Source of the DNA: Euryarchaeota archaeon UBA126
GTDB taxonomy: Archaea > Thermoplasmatota > Poseidoniia > Poseidoniales > Thalassarchaeaceae
Assembly: GCA_002497025.1 (NCBI GenBank)
Contig: DAMG01000089.1
Span: 1 to 14,402, forward strand
Reading direction: 5' to 3'
DNA: 14,402 bases
In this document: piece by piece, positions 1 through 7,229 of the stretch
Numbering within the stretch: position 1 is the stretch's first letter
Layout of the letters: every line of letters begins with the position of its first letter
Notes under the pieces: generated by a model
The model's input: the letters and a program-made list of their open reading frames with translations, nothing else
Database searches by the model: none
Told to the model about the DNA's origin: nothing
Program-made: the position numbers and the translations under genes

Positions 1-1977
1 ATAAGCCATCATTTTTGCTTCTGGGACTTCCAATACTAGATTATGCGCTAAAGAGTGATGCCACATTGGTCCATTTGTGTTTCCAGTTGGTAAGGGAGGA
101 AAATCACCATCAAAATAAGCCGCTGCAGAACCATCTATTGGACCTTCAATTGCCATGACTCCAAACGGATGATATGCTGACCCGTTAATCACAGGAACAT
201 TTCCAGTTCTAACGGCTCGATCAGCGGATAAGGTGGTTACTTGTGCATCCATCATCGATGTCAGATAAAACATATCAAATGGCTTCAATAAATCTTCAAA
301 GCCATTTTCTCTGTACGGTAGGAATGTCTCTCCATCAGTAGAATCCCATATCGATTGAAGAAGTGCTATACATATCGCTCTATCCATTCTTGAGGGTAAA
401 GATAGGTCACTGGAAAGGAGCTGGTAGAAAACACTTGGGAATTCTTCAGAACCGTAGTGTGTCGACCTCTCTACCTGATGAGAAAAAGAGGTCCCACCAA
501 CCCAGAGTACTCCCCATTCTAACTCTGGGATAATTGAAAGAAGAGAGGGTCCACGTAATCCACCAAGAGAGATTCCGATGTAATTTATTGTTTCATAATC
601 AATTAAGATGGTACCATTATGTTTGAAATATTCTTCATCACATTGGCCTCCTGCGATAGTTCTAATCATGGCTAGATGATTAATCACCGCCTGCATTTGC
701 CTTTCTTGTTGATATTGGAATTCCTTCAAATCCATTAATGCAAAGGTCATGGCGTCCTCATCACCGTCAGAACTCCATCCTTTGAAATCTGTAGCGAGTA
801 AAACGGTTTGATATTCATTAGCTATGGCCCTACCATTTTTGACATATGCATCACTATCTCCAAAAAGCCCATGCCCGAAGACAGAGATAGGTCCTGATGT
901 ATTATTTTCAGCAAGAGATTTTGGAATCATCATACTGAAATCGATTTCTCTATTTTCAACAAAAATAGGGTCTCCATCTTCATTCCTCACCATTGGCGAT
1001 CTTGCGTACTCTGTTTGCATGTATTGAGGAGTTGTTACTGTTCCTTGAATAACTCTGAGGGTGGTGTTGTCCTCACCATAGTCTTCCACAACATTCGTGA
1101 TTGTACAACCTATACCCACATCGCCCAATCTGTTCTCAGCATCATCTCTTATTGAAAACAAATCCTTGAGAATAGATTTAGTTGATGCTGTGTGAAACCA
1201 CCATGCTGATTGTAAGTTACTTCTAGGCACCCCAGATTGTTCTAGTTTTTCGAATAGATATTCGTAATCCTCTCTTTGATTTTCAATTTGAATTGAATCA
1301 GTAGTCTGATTATCTCTTAATGCTAAAAATCCATCTTCAGGTTGAATCTCCTCTCCATTAATATCGACTAGATTCCTGAATGCAACTGCGTATGCTGCGT
1401 CATGATCCAGTCCTTGCAACGTCCTTACGAAAATGAGTGTGTCTTCACCATCCTTCGCTCTGGCGTCTAACTCGATCCAGTGGTGAATAAATTCTCCAGT
1501 ATCTAAATTCATTAAAATGCTAGAATGATTAATTTCTATTGAGGGGGATATGTTGAATTGGTCTGCCATTTCGCTTATATTTGGAATAGATGAAAAAGCG
1601 GTAAATATTTGAGTAGATGGGCTAAAACCATCGAGTCTATCCAAAATCACCATATTTTCTGATTGAGCAGAGTTTGTATCGGGTATTGCCTCCCCTGTGA
1701 TGTTTAATCTATAATCCGTGATTTGAGATTCATCCTCATCTAGGAAAAACCCAGATGGAAAGGGTAGCATACAGTGGATTTGATTGGTAAGATCACAGAA
1801 ATCATTGCCATTTATTTCCAGAATATCTTCTGGTTCTGGTTTTAGTTCAGGAATATCGTTTATGTCGTCTGAATCATTTTCGATTCCATCACCGGACTCA
1901 TTTGTACATCCAGAAAATAGCATTGAACAGACAACTATTATTGTTGCAATTTTACTTAATCTATCATTCATATTCAT
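1..1977 (-). CDS. Exported alpha/beta-hydrolase lipoprotein, lipase-like (C-terminus outside window)
   Basis: The reading frame is open from the ATG at 1977 to the left edge, giving 659 codons with no stop, so the C-terminus is missing. The N-terminus is a lipoprotein signal: a hydrophobic stretch ending in the lipobox LFSGC, with the lipidated Cys at residue 23, followed by an acidic, Asn/Asp-rich linker. Residues about 60-125 contain CDL...PFPSGFF and LDRLDGFSPST, which resemble the N-terminal region of the bacterial extracellular lipase family that includes VolA and Pla-1/cef. The hydrolase core shows an HGLFG oxyanion-type motif at 369-373 and a GISLGG nucleophile elbow with Ser470. The product is probably membrane-anchored outside the cell and hydrolyses an ester or lipid; the substrate is unknown. 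It follows the SGNH esterase by 37 bases and is probably cotranscribed. The hydrolase fold is well supported; the lipase call is inference. Confidence 0.8.
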   Translation of the reverse strand, partial: MNMNDRLSKIATIIVVCSMLFSGCTNESGDGIENDSDDINDIPELKPEPEDILEINGNDFCDLTNQIHCMLPFPSGFFLDEDESQITDYRLNITGEAIPDTNSAQSENMVILDRLDGFSPSTQIFTAFSSIPNISEMADQFNISPSIEINHSSILMNLDTGEFIHHWIELDARAKDGEDTLIFVRTLQGLDHDAAYAVAFRNLVDINGEEIQPEDGFLALRDNQTTDSIQIENQREDYEYLFEKLEQSGVPRSNLQSAWWFHTASTKSILKDLFSIRDDAENRLGDVGIGCTITNVVEDYGEDNTTLRVIQGTVTTPQYMQTEYARSPMVRNEDGDPIFVENREIDFSMMIPKSLAENNTSGPISVFGHGLFGDSDAYVKNGRAIANEYQTVLLATDFKGWSSDGDEDAMTFALMDLKEFQYQQERQMQAVINHLAMIRTIAGGQCDEEYFKHNGTILIDYETINYIGISLGGLRGPSLLSIIPELEWGVLWVGGTSFSHQVERSTHYGSEEFPSVFYQLLSSDLSLPSRMDRAICIALLQSIWDSTDGETFLPYRENGFEDLLKPFDMFYLTSMMDAQVTTLSADRAVRTGNVPVINGSAYHPFGVMAIEGPIDGSAAAYFDGDFPPLPTGNTNGPMWHHSLAHNLVLEVPEAKMMAY

Positions 1978-1982
1978 TCTAT

Positions 1983-1987
1983 CCTCC
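1983..1987 (-). promoter_or_regulatory. Shine-Dalgarno site of the lipoprotein hydrolase gene
   Basis: GGAGG on the minus strand ends five bases before the ATG at 1977. This favours that ATG over the in-frame ATG two codons later. Confidence 0.7.
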
Positions 1988-2014
1988 TATTAAATTCAGA
2001 ATACATGAATTATA

Positions 2015-3430
2015 TTATTTTCTTCGAATTACAGCCATTGCCAGTAATGTAGATGCCAAAACCAAAACCATGGAGAAACCGGGTAATGAATCCTCTTCTA
2101 TATCTTCTTCAACAGTCATTACAGGAGGGGGTGTGTATACAATGTCTAGAGAAATCACACCCTCCAAAGGTATGGCTGACCAATCTCCTTCATATCTTAC
2201 TCCGTTTACATCTAAGGTTATCTCCCCTCCATCCGATGTGTCTTTGTGCAGTAACGTGGTGGCACTCAGATTTTCTCCCCAAATCTCAAAAAAGTGATTC
2301 AAGGTGAGCATATTTTCCACATTTGATACCACGTGAATCGCCTCCTCTCCTGAGTACATAACATGCGTAGATTGCCTGCATAATTCGGTATTGAATCCAA
2401 CGTAACTTGGTATGGGGATATATTCGCTGTCAATTGTTATGGTCACGTACATATCTCGATATGTGGACTCAGCCCAATCGAAGCACTCTCCCGTTATCTC
2501 TCCTTCAATAAAAATCGAGGCGGGCTCTGTCGAATCTTCATCTGTGTTGTTTGTTAGTGTTGTCAGAGAAAGTAATTTCTCTTCAGAAAGAAGAGGGTAA
2601 GTGCCATTAGGGGAAGGAAATTTTTCATTTATTGCATCCATCATGTAGTTAGCTAACAGTCCTTGCCCAACTGAAGTGGGGTGCAGAGAATCAACCATTA
2701 TGCAATTTTTTGCACACACCATCGGTGGGCTAGTTACCTCGTTACCTAAAATCATTCTAGCGGATTTATTTTGCAATAGGTCGTCAGAGGCGGTCATCAA
2801 ATCGAAAACTTGCACATCATCGCCATATCTTTCTGCGATTTGGTTAAGCCGTATTGCCCACTCATTACTGGCTTCAGTGAAATAATGGTGAAGTTCTGTG
2901 GGAAAAATTTGTGTCAAAAAAGGCAGAAATGACATATTAGGTAAATTCCATACTAGTACGTCTATCTCCGAGGTTACCAAAGTATCAAGGATGATTGTTA
3001 TGTTTTCATCCAATTCATCGATGAAGGAATAATCGCCAGTAATAATCTCAACATCGGAGTCGATAAAGTCCCAAGCACCCACCATCATGGTTACCAATGT
3101 GCCATTTCCATAATTTTCGGCTATTGTTGTGTGCCTTCCTGCGTCAATAAGAGTCCAAGATCGGTCTCCACCAACTGCGCCCTCATAATAATCTAAACCC
3201 ATCAAATTAGCTGCGTGCACACTTGCAAATGGACCTCTGTAGCCAGAAGGGTCCGAACCTAGGGTGCTATCTCCCAAAGATGCAATTGTGTGGTATTGAA
3301 AAGTTCTGTTTTCTTCTTCGGGAGTATTTTCATTTTGTGCTTGTACAAAAGGTGAGGATGTACTCAATAGTAATACTGCTAGCAACCAGAAACAATTGAT
3401 TTTTGCAAATTTACTTGAGACCTTGTGCAT
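2015..3430 (-). CDS. Exported SGNH/GDSL-type esterase with PGF-CTERM-like C-terminal anchor
   Basis: This is a 471-residue protein from the ATG at 3430; a start at 3478 would add 16 residues. The lower start gives a normal signal peptide (basic MHKVSSKFAK, a Leu-rich core, cleavage near VQAQ) and suits a leaderless transcript from the TATA-like box. SGNH signatures follow: block I SLGDS with nucleophile Ser55, a block II-like AVGGD, and block V VDSLHP with Asp247 and His250. The usual Asn of block III (GxND) is not evident; the corresponding stretch reads VGAWDF. Residues about 300-440 form an unrecognised C-terminal domain. The protein ends in an acidic linker, LPGF, a hydrophobic segment and RRK. 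This is the layout of PGF-CTERM signals that archaeosortase A processes in other archaea. It is predicted to be a surface-attached esterase; the substrate is unknown. Confidence 0.82.
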   Translation of the reverse strand: MHKVSSKFAKINCFWLLAVLLLSTSSPFVQAQNENTPEEENRTFQYHTIASLGDSTLGSDPSGYRGPFASVHAANLMGLDYYEGAVGGDRSWTLIDAGRHTTIAENYGNGTLVTMMVGAWDFIDSDVEIITGDYSFIDELDENITIILDTLVTSEIDVLVWNLPNMSFLPFLTQIFPTELHHYFTEASNEWAIRLNQIAERYGDDVQVFDLMTASDDLLQNKSARMILGNEVTSPPMVCAKNCIMVDSLHPTSVGQGLLANYMMDAINEKFPSPNGTYPLLSEEKLLSLTTLTNNTDEDSTEPASIFIEGEITGECFDWAESTYRDMYVTITIDSEYIPIPSYVGFNTELCRQSTHVMYSGEEAIHVVSNVENMLTLNHFFEIWGENLSATTLLHKDTSDGGEITLDVNGVRYEGDWSAIPLEGVISLDIVYTPPPVMTVEEDIEEDSLPGFSMVLVLASTLLAMAVIRRK

Positions 3431-3453
3431 ATTCTTCAGGCGATTCGATTTTT

Positions 3454-3461
3454 GATATAAA
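3454..3461 (-). promoter_or_regulatory. Candidate TATA box of the SGNH esterase gene
   Basis: TTTATATC on the minus strand lies 24-31 bases before the ATG at 3430. That spacing fits an archaeal TATA box driving a leaderless transcript that begins at or next to the ATG. No Shine-Dalgarno sequence is evident before either candidate start. The call rests on consensus and spacing only. Confidence 0.45.
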
Positions 3462-3498
3462 TTAATGTATAAATTCATTTCTGGAATTAGAACTAAAT

Positions 3499-3993
3499 TT
3501 ATTCGCTGGTTACTATTACTTTCGCAGGCCTCAGAACCCTGTCATGCAGCATATATCCCGATTCAATTTCTTCAACAACCTCTCCGGATTCTTGACCATC
3601 TTGTACTGGAACAGTAGCAATTGCTTCCATTTGTGTTGGGTCGAATACCTTACCAGTTGTCTCTAGAATAGTGACGCCTTCGGATTCAAGGGCTCTCTTC
3701 AGAGAATCAAGAGTCATCTTTACACCATCTGCGATTGCCTCATTGTCACTATTTTCATTTGCTAATGCTTTCTCCAAGGAATCGATTGCCGGTATAATTC
3801 GAGAGGCTAATCCGGTGGCTCCGAATCGTATTGCTTCGGCTCTATCCCTCAGCCCTCTTTGCCTAGCGTTAGCAGTCTCAGCTTGAGAGTACTGTAATTC
3901 CTTCTCAAGTTCAGCGACCTTTACCTCAAGCATAGCCATGTCATCTTCGAGTTCTTCTTTCTCTCCGATATCTTCCGACTCATCATCAGACAT
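3499..3993 (-). CDS. grpE: GrpE, nucleotide exchange factor of DnaK (Hsp70)
   Basis: This is a 164-residue GrpE starting at the ATG at 3993 (MSDDESEDIGEKEE). The frame extends upstream to a GTG touching the rli stop codon, but those 20 residues are not GrpE-like. The order is family-typical: an acidic disordered start, a charged coiled coil at about residues 15-60, and a helical dimerisation region with AIDSLEKAL. It ends in a C-terminal beta head containing KVFDPTQMEAIATV and GYMLHDRVLRPAKVIV. GrpE releases ADP from DnaK in the cytoplasmic refolding cycle. Archaea that carry DnaK/DnaJ/GrpE acquired them from bacteria. No dnaK or dnaJ lies in the window; the gene follows rli by 59 bases on the same strand and may share its transcript. 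No clear TATA box was seen in the gap. Confidence 0.93.
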   Translation of the reverse strand: MSDDESEDIGEKEELEDDMAMLEVKVAELEKELQYSQAETANARQRGLRDRAEAIRFGATGLASRIIPAIDSLEKALANENSDNEAIADGVKMTLDSLKRALESEGVTILETTGKVFDPTQMEAIATVPVQDGQESGEVVEEIESGYMLHDRVLRPAKVIVTSE

Positions 3994-4052
3994 GGTCTGG
4001 CGGTTTTGTCGACCATTCAAGAATCCAATGGTCCAGATGGTTCCTTCAAACA

Positions 4053-5822
4053 CTATTCAAGATAGAAATATTCTCCGCTAGCCTTTTGTTCACGATCTTT
4101 GCGACTACTTGGCTTGTTTATTCTAGGTCTATGTGATTCGTGATCTCTACGAAAAGTAACTTCAACATCTTTTAGGAATTTATTCATTCCCTTCCTAGCA
4201 GACATAGGCCCTTCTGCATTACCATATGAGCCACCTAATCCATTGAAAACTAATAATGAATCTGAGACAATATCAATGAAATAAATGTCATGGTCTATTA
4301 CCATCGCGGCTTTTTCATTGCTTTCCATAGTCCTTCTGATTGCTTTTGCAGCCTCCATTCTTGCATTTGCGTCTAAGTGAGCACTCGGCTCGTCTAGGAG
4401 GTATAAGTCGGCTTCTTTTCCAAGACAAATTACAATGCTAACAGCCTGTAACTCGCCCCCAGACAACTTCTTCGCGCGTAATTGTAACAATTGGTCGACT
4501 TGTAACGGCCTTACAACTTGAGTGTGAAATTCACCGCTACGCCATTTCGCTCCAAGTTCTGTATCAAGCCAGTCTTGAACGCTACCATCAAAATCGGTAT
4601 TAACGTGCTGTGGTTTGTAAGATATGGTGGCTTCCATGGTGCACCATCCTTGATCTGGTTCTAACTCCCCGGCAATCATCTTGACCATCGTAGTCTTCCC
4701 AGTCGCATTAGGTCCGACAACACCAACAACTTCGGCGCTACGAACTTCTCCATTTCCAGTTTTTAGTTCGAAATCGCCCAATTTTTTCTGCATATCTCCC
4801 CATTGCAATATTGGAGTTCCAATATCCATTCCTCTATCACGCCCTCTGAGGAATTTGATTGGTTTATCACGAATACGAATATTTTCTTCGGGAAGATAAC
4901 CGTCTAAATATGCGTTTATAGCAGTCCTAGTAGTTCTAGGAGGTGTGAAAATCCCATAAGCGGATCGATCACCGTATATTACGTGAATTAAATCGCACAG
5001 AACATCAAGAATTGCCAAATCGTGTTCCACGACTAGAACTCTGTTTCCCTTCTCTGCTAATCCTCTGATAACTCCTACCATCCTCATTCTTTCATAAATA
5101 TCCAGGTAAGAAGAGGGCTCATCGAAAAAGTATACATCGGCTTCTTTCAGAAGTGTTGCACAAATTGCAACACGTTGTAATTCACCACCAGACAAGGCAT
5201 CAAGATTCCTTTCCAAAATATGGTCGATGCCCATTATCTTACTAAAATGAGGTACCTCGTTTCTTTCGTCAACTCTCTCGAGTAAGTCTAGCACCTTTCC
5301 TTGAAAGATTTTGGGAAGCTTATCGATGTACTGTGGTTTTACGGCAATTCTTACCTCTTCCTCTGCAACAAGTCCGAGATAATCTCTTAACTCGCCTCTG
5401 GGAAAGGTTGTGATTACATCTTCCCATTGTGGGCTTGGATTTCTCCAATCCCCAAGATTAGGCGTAAATGAACCCGATAGCAAATTTACTGCAGTTGATT
5501 TCCCAATCCCGTTAGGCCCTAGAATACCAACAATTTGCTCCTGTTTAGGAGAAGGTAGCCGAAATAATTTGAATGAATTTTCCCCATAACTATGTGTTAG
5601 ATCGGTGTCTAATTCTTCTGGTAAATTGATAATTTTCACTGCATCATCGGGACAGTGTTTAGCTCTGGTGAAGCACACAGGGCAAGCAGTTTCAAGAATT
5701 CTACATTTATTCCCATTTACTTGAATGCAATCTCTATCACACATTTCGGAATATTTCTTCAAATATGCAAATGCGTTACTGTTAGGTTTACAACGCTCCT
5801 CAAGAAGTATTGCCACCCTCAT
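4053..5822 (-). CDS. rli: ABCE1/RLI ribosome-recycling ATPase with atypical Fe-S domain
   Basis: This is a 589-residue twin ABC ATPase of the ABCE1 family, which splits post-termination ribosomes. The first nucleotide-binding domain has Walker A GPNGIGKST (102-110), signature LSGGELQRV, Walker B YFFDEPSSYLD and H-loop VVEHD. The second has GPNATGKTT, LSGGELQAV, YLLDEPSAHLD and VIDHD. Both halves therefore look catalytically complete, and HSYG near residue 77 fits the family's Y-loop. The N-terminal domain is unusual. Canonical RLI carries two clusters, one of them in a CxxCxxCxxxCP motif. Here the cysteines are C11, C28, C32, C40, C47, C50 and C57, with Arg at the expected third position (53) of the second motif. 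The start is supported by GGAGGG six bases upstream. The domain still leads into the family-typical KIINLPEEL linker. Confidence 0.95.
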   Translation of the reverse strand: MRVAILLEERCKPNSNAFAYLKKYSEMCDRDCIQVNGNKCRILETACPVCFTRAKHCPDDAVKIINLPEELDTDLTHSYGENSFKLFRLPSPKQEQIVGILGPNGIGKSTAVNLLSGSFTPNLGDWRNPSPQWEDVITTFPRGELRDYLGLVAEEEVRIAVKPQYIDKLPKIFQGKVLDLLERVDERNEVPHFSKIMGIDHILERNLDALSGGELQRVAICATLLKEADVYFFDEPSSYLDIYERMRMVGVIRGLAEKGNRVLVVEHDLAILDVLCDLIHVIYGDRSAYGIFTPPRTTRTAINAYLDGYLPEENIRIRDKPIKFLRGRDRGMDIGTPILQWGDMQKKLGDFELKTGNGEVRSAEVVGVVGPNATGKTTMVKMIAGELEPDQGWCTMEATISYKPQHVNTDFDGSVQDWLDTELGAKWRSGEFHTQVVRPLQVDQLLQLRAKKLSGGELQAVSIVICLGKEADLYLLDEPSAHLDANARMEAAKAIRRTMESNEKAAMVIDHDIYFIDIVSDSLLVFNGLGGSYGNAEGPMSARKGMNKFLKDVEVTFRRDHESHRPRINKPSSRKDREQKASGEYFYLE

Positions 5823-5828
5823 TAATAT

Positions 5829-5834
5829 CCCTCC
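5829..5834 (-). promoter_or_regulatory. Shine-Dalgarno site of rli
   Basis: GGAGGG on the minus strand lies six bases before the ATG at 5822. It is a strong match to the anti-Shine-Dalgarno sequence and fixes the rli start, so the atypical N-terminus is not a start-site artefact. Confidence 0.7.
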
Positions 5835-5892
5835 GAATTGCTAAGCCCGATAATCTTCCCTTTTGTCTTGGCCTTTCAAAGCCGCTTCTTGC

Positions 5893-7143
5893 TCAGAGGG
5901 CAAGGAAGCGATATCTCGCGTATACATATGCGGCTAGAGAGATTTTTTCCGCTTTTGATAATTGTACACGCTCTGTAAATACGTCACCATCTTTCTTGCC
6001 TATTTTCTTTAAGATGGATTCATAAAATGCCATCATTGCTGCCGGTGAATATCGAGATTGTCTATCTAATAATGGAAGCAGTTTGAATGCCTTATCTCTA
6101 TAACTTTCGGCTTTTTCTATGTATTCTTCAACGAACGGTTTCCAACCTGGGTGATTTAGTAGTTCGGCTCCGCTCTTTACATCGTCCTCGCTAATTCCAT
6201 ATCTCCGCAAATCCTCCATGGGGAGGTAAATTCGGTCTCGCTCTGCATCCTCTGCAACATCTCGGATGATATTTGTCAATTGCATGAAAATCCCCCATGC
6301 TTCAGAAAATTCTCGGGCTTCCAATTCTGAGTAGCCGTAGATTTCGATACAAACCAATCCAACTGTAGACGCAACTCGGTAACAATAGGAGTAGAGGTCC
6401 TCGAAAGTTTCGTAGCGGTTTCGATGGAAGTCGTCCTCCATCCCACTAATCATATCGTCAAGCAATTGGCGCGGGATATTGTAACGCCTAATGGTATCTT
6501 TCAATGCGATAAAAATTGGGTCAGTTGAGGTAACTTGTCCGTAAGCACTAGACAATTTCTTTCGATAGTAGAATAATTGTGACATTCTGTCGTCATAATG
6601 GTCTCTAGCAACCACGGGGCTACTTCCCGTCAACCTCTCGATGTGTGTTCGATACTCCACTGACTCTGGGTTATCCGACGAGCCTCCGGGAAAAGAATCG
6701 ACATAATCTCCATCTGCGATATCATCTGCTCTACGACAAAATGCATAGTATGCGCAGATAGCTTGACGGGCCTCACTGGGTAGATACTTGAATGAGTGAT
6801 AGAAATTACCTGCTTCTATACGTGTCAACTCCTCACAGTATTCGTATGCGGTCTCAATCATGTATTCTGGCACATCCGATTCGGACCAAATTGCTGCGTC
6901 AATGTGTCCAAATGGATTCAGTAATTCACCACGTGTACCTACAACACCCATGAATCGAGCACCTTCTCGGATTGTTTCGAGGGCGGTAATCGAAATTGCT
7001 CGAGCCGCTTCTCGAGTTAGGCTAACTTTAGACCTTACACTCTCAATACCGGGGTTTTGAACATCTGCATCCACAAGTGAAATGCTACGCTCAGCATCGT
7101 ACCGCATGTCGCTTGCGGAATCGTTGCTAGTGTCTTGAGACAT
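5893..7143 (-). CDS. Phytoene/squalene synthase family enzyme (CrtB/HpnD-like) with N-terminal extension
   Basis: This is a 416-residue class I head-to-head prenyl synthase. The core begins near residue 100 (YEYCEELTRIEAGNFYHSF). Both Asp-rich magnesium/diphosphate sites are present: YAFCRRADDIADG (DDIAD at 140-144) and NIIRDVAEDAERDRIYLP (D295...D299). These enzymes condense two prenyl diphosphates through a cyclopropyl intermediate. The match is closest to bacterial CrtB/HpnD types, so phytoene from GGPP or presqualene diphosphate from FPP are both possible. The first roughly 95 residues are extra compared with typical CrtB: a polar start and a helical stretch (SLTREAARAI...) of unknown role. 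It is the last gene of a three-gene minus-strand cluster, 86 bases after the second synthase. No strong Shine-Dalgarno sequence precedes the ATG. Product length cannot be read from the sequence. Confidence 0.9.
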   Translation of the reverse strand: MSQDTSNDSASDMRYDAERSISLVDADVQNPGIESVRSKVSLTREAARAISITALETIREGARFMGVVGTRGELLNPFGHIDAAIWSESDVPEYMIETAYEYCEELTRIEAGNFYHSFKYLPSEARQAICAYYAFCRRADDIADGDYVDSFPGGSSDNPESVEYRTHIERLTGSSPVVARDHYDDRMSQLFYYRKKLSSAYGQVTSTDPIFIALKDTIRRYNIPRQLLDDMISGMEDDFHRNRYETFEDLYSYCYRVASTVGLVCIEIYGYSELEAREFSEAWGIFMQLTNIIRDVAEDAERDRIYLPMEDLRRYGISEDDVKSGAELLNHPGWKPFVEEYIEKAESYRDKAFKLLPLLDRQSRYSPAAMMAFYESILKKIGKKDGDVFTERVQLSKAEKISLAAYVYARYRFLAL

Positions 7144-7202
7144 GGTGACGCCGAAGGTAAGCCCTCGTCATTCGCTCTTGAACCTCTCCCTCGCGCGCGT
7201 GC

Positions 7203-7220
7203 AGGCCGCTTCAGCGGCCT
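7203..7220. repeat. GC-rich inverted repeat between the two prenyl synthase genes
   Basis: AGGCCGCT and AGCGGCCT form a perfect 8-base inverted repeat around TC, preceded by a CGCGCGCG run at 7192-7199. It lies in the 86-base gap, 10 bases after the stop of the upstream synthase gene. No T-tract follows on the minus strand, so a simple intrinsic terminator is unlikely. It could be an mRNA processing or stability hairpin, or a protein-binding palindrome. Confidence 0.5.
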
Positions 7221-7229
7221 TGAACAGGT

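Noticed and set aside
1902..2297. 131-residue plus-strand open frame opposite the two exported hydrolases
   Set aside because: It spans the junction antisense to two well-supported genes, has no domain and no ribosome binding site.
5850..5890. Imperfect hairpin GGCTTT/AAGGCC between the CrtB-like gene and rli
   Set aside because: The stem needs a wobble pair, has a very small loop and no T-tract, so it is not convincing as a terminator.
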